A stretch of 64,000 bases of DNA, taken from positions 5,210,501 through 5,274,500 of the forward strand of contig NC_092661.1 in NCBI RefSeq assembly GCF_032118995.1, read 5' to 3'. The notes under the pieces were generated by a model. The model did not search any database. It had not been told where the DNA came from and was given only the letters and a program-made list of their open reading frames with translations. Of the stretch, positions 33,501-46,776 are shown piece by piece. The DNA is from Asterias amurensis. Lineage: Eukaryota; Echinodermata; Asteroidea; Forcipulatida; Asteriidae. A program made the translations under genes and the position numbers. Numbering within the stretch: the first letter of the stretch is position 1; the number at the start of each line of letters is the position of its first letter.

Positions 33501-33827
33501 TTTTTTCTCTTGATGTGGAGTTATACTACTCCGTTTATTCAATAACAATTATCAGCAACAGCATACATCAATACAACAAGCTCCAATATTATATAACAGA
33601 TTAAATGAGCTACGGGTTGTAATACATAGAAATTAAAATTGATAACATACAAACAAGAACAAGAGACATAAATATTTATATATACAATTTAGCGTGACCT
33701 AATCACGGTGATCGAGAAAAACAATGGGTAGAAATTATTTCAGACAATCAAGGTTAATAAAACAAAAATAAATAAACAAAAAGGTCATAAAAAGGAACAC
33801 GGTGACGGCCTTTGGTGAGAAAAGCAT
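33469..33827 (-). other. LINE 3' UTR and (AAAT)n tail
   Basis: AT-rich 3' UTR with TTGAATAAACGG as a polyadenylation signal, then AAAAAA and about eight AAAT units at 33502-33469. The same tetranucleotide lies beyond the 5' end. Confidence 0.75.
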
Positions 33828-36800
33828 TTAGTAATCGAAATTGACATCATCATTAACAGTGAAACACAACGCATTATTTCTAGTGTAAATAGTTTCAAAA
33901 GATTCTGGGCTCAATCTGGTCTTTTCCATACGGAGAAAGTATTTCAAAGATTTTTTTAACTGAATGATGATGTCAATTTCTGCTGGTCTGGAATAACTGT
34001 TGAACACCTTTTTGCATCTTATATTCCAGATCAGTCTGAGCAGTTTAGCTACGACAATAGCCTGAACTGGTTCTAAATTATAACCAAGAATTCTATTAGA
34101 GTCATTCAAATAATAGTGTTTGTTACCAGTATATTTTCTGAGCAGTCTTTCCACAAAGATCCAAGCCTCCCACGTGTGGGTACAATAAATAAAGATATGT
34201 TCGTGATTTTCATTGTTAACGTTACAAAGCGGGCATGTTAGTTCTTTAACGACACCTATTTTCAGCAAAACGTCTTTAGTTGGTAGAATTCTATGTCTAA
34301 GTTTGTACATAAACTGTTTGTCATCCGGATCCATTAACCCATTTTTCCAATTATTCATCCAAACTGAAGCCCAAGGTAAGTCTTGTCCTAGGTGAAAAAT
34401 GTGTTTCCATTTAACTTGCACCTTGGGAGAAACAAATTTACACATTATGCAGTTCACATAATTAGACTTCACATTAGTTTCACAAATAGGAACAGTTTTG
34501 CTTTGATGATCACAAATGGCAAGCCAGTTACTTGTGTGCACTGCCGGTCCTTCTCTTTTCTCATTGATTAACGTATAATCTATGTGTATTTCAATTCTCT
34601 TCAAAATTCTACCAGCATTAATATGTTTGATTTGACATGCTCTGGCAATATCATGAAAGGAGAACAGTTCTCCGTGTCTGACAACATCACCCACATTATA
34701 ACAACCCACAGATTTTAGAAGAGGGCTCTTTAAAAGTGATTCATCCCTAGTAACCCTGACATTGTTCCACAGTGGAACTTCCATGGCTTCCCAAATGCTG
34801 GTAAAATTGCATAAAAGCTTCCCTCCTGCGTACTTAAAATCAACGATAAGTTCATGGTAAAACGGGGTGATTTGAAGATTCTTACGAATGTTAGCAAATA
34901 TGTACCATTCTAAATGATCGTCTGCTCCGGCACATTTCAACCAGTAATCAAAATACACTTTCCATTTACCTTCAGAGGATGGGTACCGAACTAACCATTG
35001 AAGCTTAAGACTAATTAATTTACTCTCAATACCCAAAAGGCCCATCCCCCCCAATTTTGGGGGACCTATGATGGTATTTCTCTTGATTTTCTCCATTTTC
35101 CCACTCCAAAAAAATTTCCAAATACGATCATTCATCTTTTTGATCCAGTAGTTGGGACATTCAAGCACGCTTCCCAAATAGTTAATCCCTGCTCCTATCA
35201 AATTGTTCACAATAACTACTTTACCATTTAAATTGAGGTGATGTTTGGACCATTTGTCAAGAGTAGAGCTAATTTGGTTAATTCTGGGACCCCAATTGTC
35301 TTCAGGCGTAATGTCAGTCCCAAATACGATACCGAGAATTTTAAGTTTCTTAACAAATTTGAAACTACCAGGGCTTCAAGTTCTACTTCTCCAGTTCCCT
35401 AACCAAAGACCTTTAGATTTATCAACATTAAGTTTAGAACCGCTACCTTTACAATACACGTTGAGAATGTTCTGAATTACATCGAATACCTTATTATTGT
35501 CACTAACAAATATATTAGTGTCGTCAGCATGTTGGATTAAACGAACACTGCATTCCCCATTAGGGGTAACAATACCTTTAAGTTTACAACTACTTCTGAC
35601 TAAGGAGGCTAACCCCTCCGCACAAATGGAGTACAACAAAGGAGATAATGGGCACCCTTGTCGTAGCCCTCGTTCAACCTTAACGGGAGCGCCAATAAAA
35701 TTGTTCAGGATAATACTACAATAAGGATTACTGTAAAGAACTTTGATCCACTTAATCAATTTCGGTGGGATACCCATTCTGTCCATAACAGTAAACATAT
35801 AAACCCAGCTAATACGATCGAAAGCTTTTTCTTGATCTATACTTAGAAGACAAGCTTGTAAATTATTCCAGTTAGCAAAATCAATAACAATCGTAAAAGC
35901 ATAATATTCTCTTGAATATTTCTAGAGGCTACCCCACAAGTTTGCTCTTCGCCGATAATAATGGGCATGATTAGTTTCAATCTGTTTGTGATCACTTTAG
36001 CCAGGATTTTATAATCCACGTTGAGCAGACTAATGGGACGCTAGTTTTTCAATTCGTATCTATCGCCCACATTTTTATAAAAGAGTCTAATCAAAGCGGA
36101 ATTCATAGAGTTACACATTGTACCTTTGTTAAGACAATCCTTATAAACATCAATCAAATCTGTGCTAATAACATCCCAATAGGTTTGATAGAATTCTACA
36201 GTCAGACCATCGTGCCCTGGGGACTTATTTGTGTTCATCTGAAAAATAGCTTTCCTAACTTCGTCGGCTGTAATTTCACAATCAAGGTTAGACTGGATCT
36301 CTTCAGGAATTTGTTTGGTTTCTATTTTGGAAATAATGCCTTCTAGGTGGAAAGGTGATATTTCCTCTGCCTTATATAAATTACTATAGAACACATTGGC
36401 ACAGTTCAACATAGAGTCTGACTGATTAGCATAACTACCATCGTCGGTGTGTAATTTGTCGATTTTCGCATTATTTACTTGCTGCTTTTCCAGGTTGAGG
36501 AAACATTTAGAAGCTTTTTCGCCTTCATCTTTTACAGTGTTGCGGATTCTAATTTGTTTTTTTTCCCACTCATTAGTCTCATAGATTTTAAGCTCAGTTT
36601 CAATTTCATTAATAGTATCAGTGTCACAGTTTAAGCCCTTACTCAGTAAATACGCATGGCGTTTCTGTAAGTGAACGAAGTGACGTTTTTTATCAGAGGC
36701 TTTTTCTTTTCCAAAGTCCCGAATAATTTCCTTTGTTCTAAATTTGCCACTTTCCCACCAGTCAGACACCTTGTCATAATTATACCTTTGTGTTCTCCAA

Positions 36801-37615
36801 TAACTCCAAAAGGTAACAACCCTGAAATTGCAATCTTTGTCTTTCAGCAGACTATTATTGCAAATCCATCTGCCTTGGCCGTGAGGGGTGTCAATATTAC
36901 ACAATTTAAGACCTGTAACTTGATGATCAGACAGACCACTGGGAATAACAGAGACCTCATTAACATTATTCGATAGATTTGACGAAATAAACAGATAATC
37001 AATTCTACTGGCTTGATTGCATCCTTTATGATAATGAGTGTAACCTTCTTTATCTGGATGAATGGTACGCCAGGAATCAACCAGGTCTTTTTCTTGAAGT
37101 ACGTTAGTTAAAACAATTTTACTACCATCTCTAATTGGATTATCAAGGTTACAGTTAAAATCCCCTCCTACAATCCAATCGTCTACACTAGTGATTTGGT
37201 CGCTAAGATTATCGAAAAACTGAGTACGTTGGTTAATCTGGTTGGGGGCATAGACAGAAGCAATGCAAAATGTATTTTTGTTCCAGTCAACTTGAGCTTT
37301 AATAAATCTACCTTCATCGTCACGTGTAATATTGGTAACATTTAGACTGACCTTGTGAGAAGTTAGAATTGCTACTCCTCTAGATTGTCTATTTCCATGA
37401 CTAAAGAACATTTTGCCTTGCCACTGCTTGTCCCACACAACTTCATCGTTTAATTCACTGTGGGTCTCTTGCAGGAAAATGAGACCAAATTTCCGGCGAC
37501 ATAAAAAATCAAAAAGAACATTTCTTTTCAGATCATTCCTTAATCCATTGACATTTAGTGAAGCAATGGATAATAGAGACATAAACACCAGTAAATGTAT
37601 ATTAAACCAGTTCAT
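33828..37615 (-). pseudogene. LINE ORF2: APE endonuclease, reverse transcriptase, zinc knuckle (broken)
   Basis: The protein would nick target DNA and copy element RNA there (target-primed reverse transcription). The endonuclease is complete at residues 12-240 of the first frame: N21, E50 (LQETH), Y122 (VYAPN), D152/N154 (GGDFNCN), D206 (RIDYLF) and S229-D230-H231. RT blocks follow: KSPGHDGL, RPISLL just after the first break, AFDR, RQGCPLSPLLYS, and HADDTNIF with histidine in place of the usual tyrosine before ADD. The C-terminus has CPLC-x8-H-x4-C. Breaks: TAG at 36043-36041 where a tryptophan codon is usual; a frameshift near 35890-35905; a frameshift near 35376-35390. Intact pieces are 37615-36041, 35798-35376 and 35210-33828. 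ATG at 37615 or the one at codon 12 may be the start. Confidence 0.9.
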
Positions 37616-37638
37616 GTTCGTATTGGTGATGAGGGTAT

Positions 37639-39081
37639 TTACACCTTTTCAACTGGTCTCCCCCTTCCCCTTCCTCTTGGAGTACTTGGCTGACTGGGCC
37701 GACTGGTGTGCTCTTGCTTGTCATTACTCTTGCTTGTAGATGGTTGCGAGTCAGAATGTGTGTCCGTTGTTTTCCGTACCCACGAGGTTCTTTTTTTCCT
37801 TCTTCTTCGTACTCCTCCTCTAGTGTAAACGACGAATCCATCTTGGTCTGTTTCATCCTCGTCCATAGGAGAGTTGTCCGATTTACCGTCGTCATAGTTG
37901 ACTCCTTCACGACTGTCTCTGGATCTGTATTTTGTTGTAGTTTCCCTTTCCGGTCTGTTTATCACAAATTGCTTCCCTTGGGATGTTAACTCGGGTTCGG
38001 ATGTGTTTTCTTGTTCGGAGCGCTGGTTATGTACTTCTTCCATGTCAGACTCCTCTTCATATCTGTCATCTCTGGACATCTTGTTGCTTGTGCTTGTACT
38101 CTGGTTCTCTTCTGGTGATTTTCTTTTCATCGATTTTGATGGTTTTGCCTTGAGTGTCACTTTGACACTTCCTGTTTCAACAGCATCATCCCAAAGTGAT
38201 GGAGGACGACTTGACTTTCCATTTTCTTTTGTTTGACCTGATTTGGAGGCAGCTTCAGCGAAGGATTTCTTGTTCATGGTAGCCTTTTGGGGTTCAGGTT
38301 CAGGTTCAGTTTCTTTGGTTTCAGTAGTGGCTTTGTCCGTTACGTCTGCTTCCTCGTCGTCTTAGTTCTGTTCTTCATGGTCGGAGTTTGTTGGTCTTTC
38401 CCTCGGTACATATATAACCTGAGTGCTTTCTGTGTCTCGGTTGTCTTCCTGGTCAGACTCATCCGTCGTATTGTTGTACTTGTCATTTGTTCTATGCCAG
38501 TTTGCTTGGTGGCTATAACTCCCGCATACGAAACATCTCCCTCTTGCTGGGCAGTCTCTTGCAAGATGGCCGGGTTCTTCACATATCTTACACGTTCTTT
38601 GCTGCCCTCTGTATCGGACTGGTAAAGTGAACCCACCGACTTTCACATAACTTGGTACCGCTTTTTTTAAGTTCTTTACCAGACAGCTTCGGACACCGGT
38701 CTCTATATCTTTGTTGAAAACGTGGTGTTGTCTCCTGATGTTGGCCACTGTGCCGTAAGGTGAGATAGCATTTAACACTATCTGATCGCTCATCTCGTAC
38801 GGAACCTTGATGTAAATTACTACACTGTTCTGTATATTCGCCCTTTCACATTGGATAAGTTGCTTCTGGAGAATCATACCTCTATTAGCTAGTTGGACGC
38901 AGTCTTTCTCGTTGTCAAAGGACACGTTAAACCAGCCATTTTCTAGTTCAGCAATGCATTTCAATGTTGCGACCGATTGAAGCTCTTTCTGTACAGCTGT
39001 ATGGATTTCTTCGGGCGTGACGCGGCTTTCCATTGATCTCGTGTTAAACCTCACCGTGTTGGGCCTATTGAGCTGACCCAT
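37639..39081 (-). pseudogene. LINE ORF1: RRM-like and CCHC zinc-knuckle protein (one stop)
   Basis: RNA-binding protein expected to package element RNA. The first piece, 39081-38362, has 239 residues: an RRM-like region about 50-135, then CCHC knuckle 164-177 (CKIC-x4-H-x4-C) and a second, CCHH, at 183-196. A TAA at 38364-38362 interrupts the frame. It reopens at once in the same frame for 28 codons and continues from 38277 for 212 more, an acidic then basic low-complexity tail. Without the stop the ORF would be about 480 codons. It ends 23 nt before ORF2. The wording resembles ZCCHC3-like proteins of other invertebrates. Confidence 0.88.
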
Positions 39082-39307
39082 GATTCAAAATGGCCGTCTT
39101 CCCGGCCTTTCTCAAATACGAAATTCTGAGGCACCAGGCCTCAGAACCACCAATATTGTTCAAACCGCACTCAAGATTTGATGTATGTCACCTACCCTAC
39201 TAGGAGAAACGTCAGTCACTGTCACTCGTTGCCAAAAACGGCTGATAAAACGCAATTTCACCAAAATAAACAGGAGCGATGTTGAAGCACGTCTTGCGCC
39301 CTCAACG

Positions 39308-39310
<3 letters not shown>
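39082..39310 (-). other. LINE 5' UTR
   Basis: About 229 bp between the tetranucleotide array and the ORF1 ATG. It contains an inverted pair, GAGGCCTGGTGCCTC, just before ORF1. Confidence 0.6.
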
Positions 39311-39753
<443 letters not shown>

Positions 39754-39778
39754 GTAAAGATCTTTAAATTGATTATTT

Positions 39779-39860
39779 ATTTACAGGTATATTTAATCGG
39801 GTAAGTTTCGAACCAACGACGTTTGCAATTCTAGAGCAGTGGCATACCAACGGGTTTTTC
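39779..39860 (-). mobile_element. SINE head (tRNA-like), separated from its tail by the LINE
   Basis: On the minus strand GTTGGTATGCCACTGCTCTA then GTTGGTTCGAAACTTACC: box A and box B of the family-D SINE, followed by ATATACCTGTAAATAA leading into the array. Confidence 0.75.
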
Positions 39861-39993
39861 CGTTGTTATCTCCCGACTCCGATGACCGATTGAGCCTAAA
39901 TTTTCACAGGTTTGTTATTTTATATAGAAGTTGTGGTACACAAAGTGTGGGCCTTGGACAACACTGTTTACCGAAAGGGTCCAATGGCTTTAA
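39853..39993. mobile_element. Family-C MITE, copy 4 (right part only)
   Basis: Begins TTTTTCCGTTGTTATCTCCC and ends GAAAGGGTCCAATGGCTTTA. The left two-thirds is missing at the SINE junction. Confidence 0.75.
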
Positions 39994-40288
39994 TGCACAA
40001 GGAACAGCTATCGTCCAATCATTTGCCTCCTTTGACCCCAGTGAAGGCGCTGAACAGATCATTATTTCAAAAAGTCACTGTTCTCAAAGATCAGTAATGT
40101 GATTAACGCACGAAAGAGATGGGAACCATCAAAAGCTCAAATATGGCCCCTGAACATGTCTGGAAGTACCGCCGAGAGAAAAGTCACAAAATTTGGACAA
40201 TTTTAGCCGTGTTATTCGCAAAAAAAAGGTATTTATTGACGGGAATAACAGTGTTCGTACCCGGTCTTCACTGCGTGGTAATGACCTT

Positions 40289-40316
40289 GGTTGGTGGCTG
40301 GCGCCAGCCACCAACC
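40289..40316. repeat. 28-bp perfect palindrome
   Basis: GGTTGGTGGCTGGC followed immediately by its exact complement, centred on GGCGCC. Confidence 0.9.
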
Positions 40317-40549
40317 CGGTGGCCAACCCGTATTAGTAATAATAATACTAATAATAATTTTAATAGTGATAATTTAAAAAAATATGATCTGATATTGAGT
40401 GTTTAGTTCATGCATTAATGTATGTTTGAATTAAACCAAAAGATTTAGCAGTCTCCCCAGCTTCACGGTTCACGTCACACCAAATTGAAACCATTAGCGG
40501 TTTTGCAGTTAATAACGATACTATAAGCTAATATTGTAGTCCCGGCAGA

Positions 40550-40924
40550 ATAGACCCTTCCCATGAAATATGTAAATTGCACATAGCGCGTGCGCACTAA
40601 CGTTTTGGTTGGCAAAATGAGGGAACATCGCGCTGTTTTGTACACGGATAATGGGTGCGTGACGCATACGCGATTGCGCGTCTGCTTAGTGCACAACTCT
40701 ATAGACCTTTTCGCAAATATCGGGGCGCGCGCGTAAAGCTTGGAATTAGGTGCATTGTGGTCTAGCTGGTAGCAAAATTTCATTCATATCTATCCCACAA
40801 TGCACCTCATTCAACAGTCTGCGCTTGCGCATTGGTATTTGCGATAAGGTCTATGGCGTTTGCCAACCAACAGGGTCTGTACGCATGCGTGCATATGATT
40901 AGCATATTTCATGGGAAGGGTCCA
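40550..40924. mobile_element. Foldback TIR element with nested arms
   Basis: Outer arms AGACCCTTCCCATGAAATAT and ATATTTCATGGGAAGGGTCC, then GTTTTGGTTGGCA / TTTGCCAACCAA, TAGACCTTTTCGCAAATA / TATTTGCGATAAGGTCTA, and GGTGCATTGTGG / CCACAATGCACC at the centre. Confidence 0.8.
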
Positions 40925-42703
40925 CTCCTTCCGCCCAGGTTAGTAGTTGAAAAGCAGGCCATTGGTTTAAGAACTGAGAAAGTCTACCGAAACATCCGAA
41001 CAAAGCTACTTCGCCGTAGTAAAATTAATAGAAAGACAGTTCTCTAAAATACAAACTCTACATTGCAAGTAGATACACAATCATGGTATTACCGCTAACA
41101 AAATAGTATGTAATTTATACCTCGCCATCCAATGCCGCAAATCCCATATATACACAACTAGTCCTTGGACATAATTCCCGGCAAATCCCTTTAACATGTA
41201 CCTTGATGCACAGTCGTGTATGCTCGCCCATTCAGTTGGGAAATATGTTGACATAACGGGTTGGCTGCAGGCGAAATATCTCTGGAAATTGATTATAGTT
41301 CAAGCAGTTTATTCAGTATGGATTTAACTCTTCAAGATTATTCCTCTAAAATTATTTGATACCTGTTGTACGTGGTTCTGTCAAACTAATCCATGACATG
41401 CGTTTCACTATAATTGCAACCACTAAAGGAACATCAAAAGGAATAACAAAATTGTTATTTGGTGTTGCTTACACAACAGTTGCTGGCAGTGTAAGCACTT
41501 TGTGTAATCGACCATAGTACATATTCTGACAAACCTGTATACGTTTGAGAACGATCGGCCATCTGGGTCACGAGAAAGTAGTGACAAATCGATCTATTTC
41601 ATATTATGTTGAGCGACACGAAACGCGAAAAGCCCACTGAGCGATTAAGTCAAATTGGGAAGTAAGTTTTATTTTTCTGACATTTCAGACAGAAAAAGTA
41701 TTTAAAGTGACTTTTCTACTGTCATCATCATTTGACTGTGACAGCCTTTTGTTAATCCATGATCTTATAGGAGTTTTTTTTTCTTACCAATTCTGCAATG
41801 TTCCTTTAAGTCACGAAACAAAATTCGTCTAAGGAGACGAACATTATTTTAGCATGTAAAACGTACTTTCGTGATATTGTTTAACTAATTTCTCAAAAAC
41901 TTCAGCACATCAGCAAGTAACATTTTATGGTAGGTTTTCGACTATCATTGTCTCTTTAACGGTGTTATATAGTTAAAAGTAAAATTGTTGACAATGTTTT
42001 ATGTTACATACAGAAAGTAAAAACATATTTAAGACGGCGGACTTCGATTACACGCACTAAATAATATGTAAACTAGGGGAGAGGAATTTAAGGCCTAATT
42101 CTTCTGCTCAAGCAAACATTTTCAGGGAGGTTTAATTTGAAAATGCTTCGCCTGAAGGTTTTAAACTTTAATCCCATTTAATAGTTCCTGCAAATTCGAA
42201 GCGATTTGTAGGCCTACACGGTAGAAAGTGTCAATTTCGAGCCAAAGATGTATTGTGAAGTGAACGGCATGACACGAACTAAATTGCCCATTTATTTGAG
42301 TAATGGCTAAGAGTGTGTAAAATAAGATATTGTGCATTATTCGAACATAATTACTGGGCCAAGTTGATTTCAACCATTATTAGTTCTTTCAACAAGATCA
42401 AAAAGCACTTTAAAATGAGCAAACCAATGAAACTTAACTACCAGATTTATTACATTAGATATAAATATGTTTTGAGGGGTTTCTTGATAATTGGGAAAGT
42501 GTAACAGATTGTTATGGATACTCGGGGAGCAACGTTGGAGAACGTCTGTGAGCAGATAAGAGTGTTCTAATGTCATTGTTTTACCTCATCGTAATAATTT
42601 TTTGTGTGATTTTTAGTGTGGAAAATGCAATAGCTAAGTCGTCCCAAGTTTTGATTTTGTTTCAATAATAATAATAAAGAAATAATAATCTGTATAATAT
42701 TTA
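40925..42703. other. Gene-free stretch
   Basis: AT-rich, with no supported gene or recognised repeat. Confidence 0.35.
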
Positions 42704-43089
42704 TAGGCAGTGGACACTATTGGTAATTACAAAAAAAGAAAATATCAGCATAAAACTTCACCTGGTAACGAGTAACGGGGAGAGATTGATAATATAAAAC
42801 ATTGTGAGAAACGACTCCATCTGAAGTAACGTAGTTTTCGAGAAATAAGTAATTTTCCACGAATTTGATTTCGAGACCTCAATTTTAGAATTTGAGGTCT
42901 CGAAATCAAGCATCTGAAAGCACACAACTTCGTGTGACATGGGTGTTTTTTCTTTTATTAATATCTCGCAACTCCGACGAGCAATCGAGCACAAATTTCC
43001 ACAGGTTTGTTATTTGTATGCATATGTTGAGATACACCAAGTGGAGGACTGGTCTTTGACAATTACCAATAGTGTCCATTGTCTTTAAA
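42703..43089. mobile_element. Family-A MITE, copy A8
   Basis: Ends ATAGGCAGTGGACACTATTG and AATAGTGTCCATTGTCTTTA. Confidence 0.85.
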
Positions 43090-43445
43090 TCGAAATTTTC
43101 TCTGAGACAAACTGCTGTAGGTATTTGTTTTTAATGTTCAATGATTAACTATAACTATAAGTTGCAACGATATAAAGATTTCGTAAAAAAAATGTATAGT
43201 CTTCGTTCACGGGACTTACACGAGGACACTTGTCTCGTGGTGTTGTGACGTCATTTAGAGATCGTGGGCACTTAGAGGAACAGACAATCAATAAGCCAGA
43301 CGGTTATTAAGAGCCTCACGGGAGAAGATTTGTTTCAGAAATGTCTTAAGAAAGAAAGATTAGCTTGTGTTTTTGTGCTACATGAGGAAGTTACATTATA
43401 CCTACCGATCAATACGGAACTGCACCGCATCTGAACTTATCAAGA

Positions 43446-43624
43446 CTTATACTACAGTCGAGCTGTTCTGCGCTCAGCAAGTCAACATCTTCTGACTGAA
43501 CCACGATCTTATCACTCCGGGGGAAACATTATCTTTCCGTCCTGCTGCCCCTCGTCTTTGGAACAGTCTTCCTCACAACATTTCGCTCTATTTCAACCCT
43601 CAACTCCTTCAAAACTTCTTCTAA
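43446..43624 (+). pseudogene. CR1/L2-type LINE ORF2 C-terminal remnant
   Basis: Reads YYSRAVLRSASQHLLTEPRS then, after a frame change near 43535, RPAAPRLWNSLPHNI and a stop. This is the typical end of CR1/L2-like reverse transcriptase ORFs (LRS...APRLWNSLP). The 5' part is gone. Confidence 0.7.
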
Positions 43625-43956
43625 AACTCTCCTCGTGTTAACTGTAAACAACGACACAGTTTAATTTGACAATGTCTTTTCTCTGATGCTCCCTTTGTCG
43701 CTCCTTGCGCCCGTACCGGTGAAGTGGATATGTTGCACTTTAAAAAAATAATAATTATTTCAAAACATTTGACTCGTATCTTGCAGTAATTAACTCCATT
43801 AGAGTGCATGTGTACTACTCTTAAATAAAATCTAAAACGCACAATGTTATTCCAATTCTCATTTCATATTCAATTATATGTATTAAAATAAAACCATTAA
43901 AATAAAACTATATACTTATGCATTCCATAATACTGTTTTCAAGTATTCTGTTAAAG

Positions 43957-44343
43957 TTAAAGGCAGTGGACACGTTTGGTAATTGTCAAAGACTAGCCTT
44001 CACAGTTGGTGTTTATCACCATAAGCATAAAATAACCAACCTGTGAATATTTGAGCTCAATCGGTCATCGAACTTGCGAGATAATAATGAAAGAAAAAAC
44101 ACCCCTGTCGCACGAAGTTGCGTGCGTTTAGATGGTTGATTTCGAGACCTCAAGTTCTAAATCTGAGGTCTCGAAATCAAATTCGTGGATAATTACTTCT
44201 TTCTCGAAAACTATGGCACTTCAGGGGGAGCCGTTTCTCACAATGTTTTATACTACCAACCTCTCCCAATTACTCGTCACCAAGAAAGGTTTTATGTCAA
44301 TAATTATTTTGAGTAATTACCAATAATGTCCACTGCCTTTAAG
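43957..44343. mobile_element. Family-A MITE, copy A9
   Basis: Ends TTAAAGGCAGTGGACACGTT and AATAATGTCCACTGCCTTTA. Confidence 0.85.
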
Positions 44344-44419
44344 GGAAGCTTTCTACCATCGTTATCTTCAAATCGTATGTAAATCTGTGGACATTGTGCT
44401 TTATTTCGTAGACAAAGAA

Positions 44420-44655
44420 CCGGGGCCCAATTTAATAAAGCCTTTAAGCACAAACATTTGCTTAGCATGAATTGTCTTCCTTGATAAAAACAAGATTACC
44501 AACTAAATTTTAGTTTGTTGCATACTGCTTATTATTGGCATTTAGCTGTTGTTTGCTAATCCTGAAAATCACGTGGAAATGTGGTTGGCAATTCCGTTTG
44601 TATACAAGGAAGACGTTTCATGCTAAGCACTTCCTATAAGATTCATAACCTGCCA
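44420..44655. mobile_element. Family-H foldback repeat, copy 2
   Basis: GGGGCCCAATTTAATAAAGC then TTAAGCACAAACATTTGCTT on the left, and GTTTCATGCTAAGCACTT on the right; the interior resembles 32703-32950. Confidence 0.6.
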
Positions 44656-45306
44656 CCATTGTGAATGCTACTGTACAGTTCGGCATCCATATAGTCGGGT
44701 TCTGGATATTAATTGGCTCGTCTTTTGCTGCTGCATATCATTTATAACTGACATCACTGTTGGAAGCCCACTCTTTGAAAATTGTTAATGAGTCATCCAT
44801 GCGGGGTTCAACTAATTCAATAACGCTCCACATCAGTGCTTGCACAAGATTATTCAATTTACATACACATGACAAGAACAACATACAGGACGTGACGGTG
44901 ATCTTTGCAATGTTTTCCCTTTGTATTTGGTCAGTTCCGTTTTACCCGTTCGGCTTTCTCTTCATGTTTTCTTCAATAAATCAAGTTAAGTATTTTGTCG
45001 TATACACTCTAACTTTATTAACTTTAATTTAAAATTTGGTTTTCCTCAATCTTGCATTGAAGTTGGCTAATTGTTTGTTCTCACGTATGTGTATTGTTCA
45101 AAATCTTCAAGACGTTTTTAATGCAAAGCCACCCCTTCGTATACAGCCTTTGTTAAATCACAGAGAAATGATCGCGGAAGTTTGAACTTCCTTACTTTAG
45201 AGGAAACACGATCGTGCCGCTAATACATTGCAGTCATATTTTGCTAATCATAATATAGTGACTGCTGACAAAAGCCTCAACTTTGCGTCAGCTGAATTTT
45301 CGATAC
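44656..45306. other. Gene-free stretch
   Basis: A 90-codon frame at 44760-45032 has no domain or splice support. Nothing else recognised. Confidence 0.35.
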
Positions 45307-45456
45307 CCTGCGAAAACTGGGGGTATTAAATTAACTCTTTCTGGTGTATATAAAGTTACAACACCAAGGTGGTGTAATTTATCCCCATCACTATATCGCT
45401 GGTGAAATTACAATGTGTTAACACCGTGTCAATTTAGCACCCCAGTTTTTGCAGTG
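45307..45456. repeat. Foldback repeat (ACTGGGG ends)
   Basis: CTGCGAAAACTGGGGGTATT at the left and GCACCCCAGTTTTTGCAG at the right, with internal ACACCAAGGTGGTGTAATTT. Confidence 0.6.
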
Positions 45457-45733
45457 AAGTGGAACAAAATAAAGTTTATGTTGGGTAACCGGCGCGCACA
45501 GAACCCCAAATTGGTAGTTCAGCTGAATGAAAGATAGGAAAAGTGTATTTTTTACAGTCTTAAAATGTTTGGATTCGTGGTTTGGAGTTGGGTACGGTTG
45601 GCCACATCATCGATTAACATGGTCAAAAAGACAAGCTCCAGGGAGCATTGAGGTATTTGTTGCATCCTTTTGAAGTATAAGGCCTGGATAAGAAACTGAA
45701 AAACTGTCTTGGGATATTTTACCACACATGGCT

Positions 45734-46344
45734 ATAAAGGCAGTGGACACATTCCAATTGGTAATTACTCAAAATAATTATCATCATAAAACCTTTCTTG
45801 ATAACGAGTAATATGGAGAGGTTGATAGTATAAAGCATTGTGGGAAACGGCTCCCTCTGAAGTGACGTAGTTTTCGAGAAAAGGGTAATTTTTCACGAAT
45901 TTGATTTCGAAACCTCAATGGAGTTTAGAATTTGAGTTCTCGAAATCAAGCATCAGAAAGCTCACAACTTCGTGCGACAAGGGTAATTTTTCTTTCATTA
46001 TTATCTCACAACTTCGACGTCCGATTGAGGTAAAACTTTCACAAAAATTTGAGCTCAATCGGTCATCAAAGTTGCAAGACAATAATGAAAGAAAAAAAAC
46101 ACCCTTGTCACATGAAGTTGTGTGCGTTTAGATGGTTGATTTCGAGACCTCAAGTTCTAAATCTGAGGTCTCGAAACCAAATTTTGTGGAAAGATACTTC
46201 TTTCTCAAAAACTAAGGCACTTCAGAGGGAGCCGTTTCTCACACTGTTTTATACCATCAACCTCTCCCCATTACTCGTCACCAAGAAAGGTTTCATGCTA
46301 ATAATTATTTTGACTAATTACCAATAGTGTCCACTGCCTTTAAA
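45734..46344. mobile_element. Palindromic fusion of two family-A MITE halves, copy A10
   Basis: The first half, 45734 to about 46040, runs from one TIR inward. The second, about 46045-46344, is the complementary half running outward, joined near CAAAAATTTGAGCTCAATCG. The result is a roughly 610-bp inverted repeat with TIRs at both ends. Confidence 0.75.
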
Positions 46345-46386
46345 CAAACTTAATGAAATTAATTCTAATGATCTAATGTCATAACT

Positions 46387-46776
46387 AAAAGGAACACACG
46401 TTGCCTTGGATCGGACGAGTTGGTCAATAAAAAGCGTTCGTAACCGTTTGTTTTAAAACGCATAATGATTGAAAAGATGAAAAGTAGAAAACAACGATCC
46501 ACACAGTTTGCCTCAAAATTGCGTGGTTTTTCTTTTACTTTGCGAACTACACGGCCGGCCATTATGGGAGTCAACAATTTGACTCGCATAAAATAAATGT
46601 CCGACCGTGTTATTTTAGTCGACGAGGTAAAAGGAAAACCGTGCAATTTCTAGGCATGGTGGTGTAGATCATTGTATTCTACTTTTACAACATCTTTCTA
46701 CCCACATACATATTATAACAAATGGTTATGGCTTTTCAAAAACCAACTCGACCGATCCAAGGCGTGTTCTTTTTAA
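46387..46776. mobile_element. Family-B foldback MITE, copy 3
   Basis: AAAAGGAACACACGTTGCCT and GATCCAAGGCGTGTTCTTTT ends; GGGAGTCAACAATTTGACTC at the centre. Confidence 0.8.

Noticed and set aside
44760..45032. A 90-codon plus-strand frame
   Set aside because: AT-rich, no recognisable domain, no splice support.
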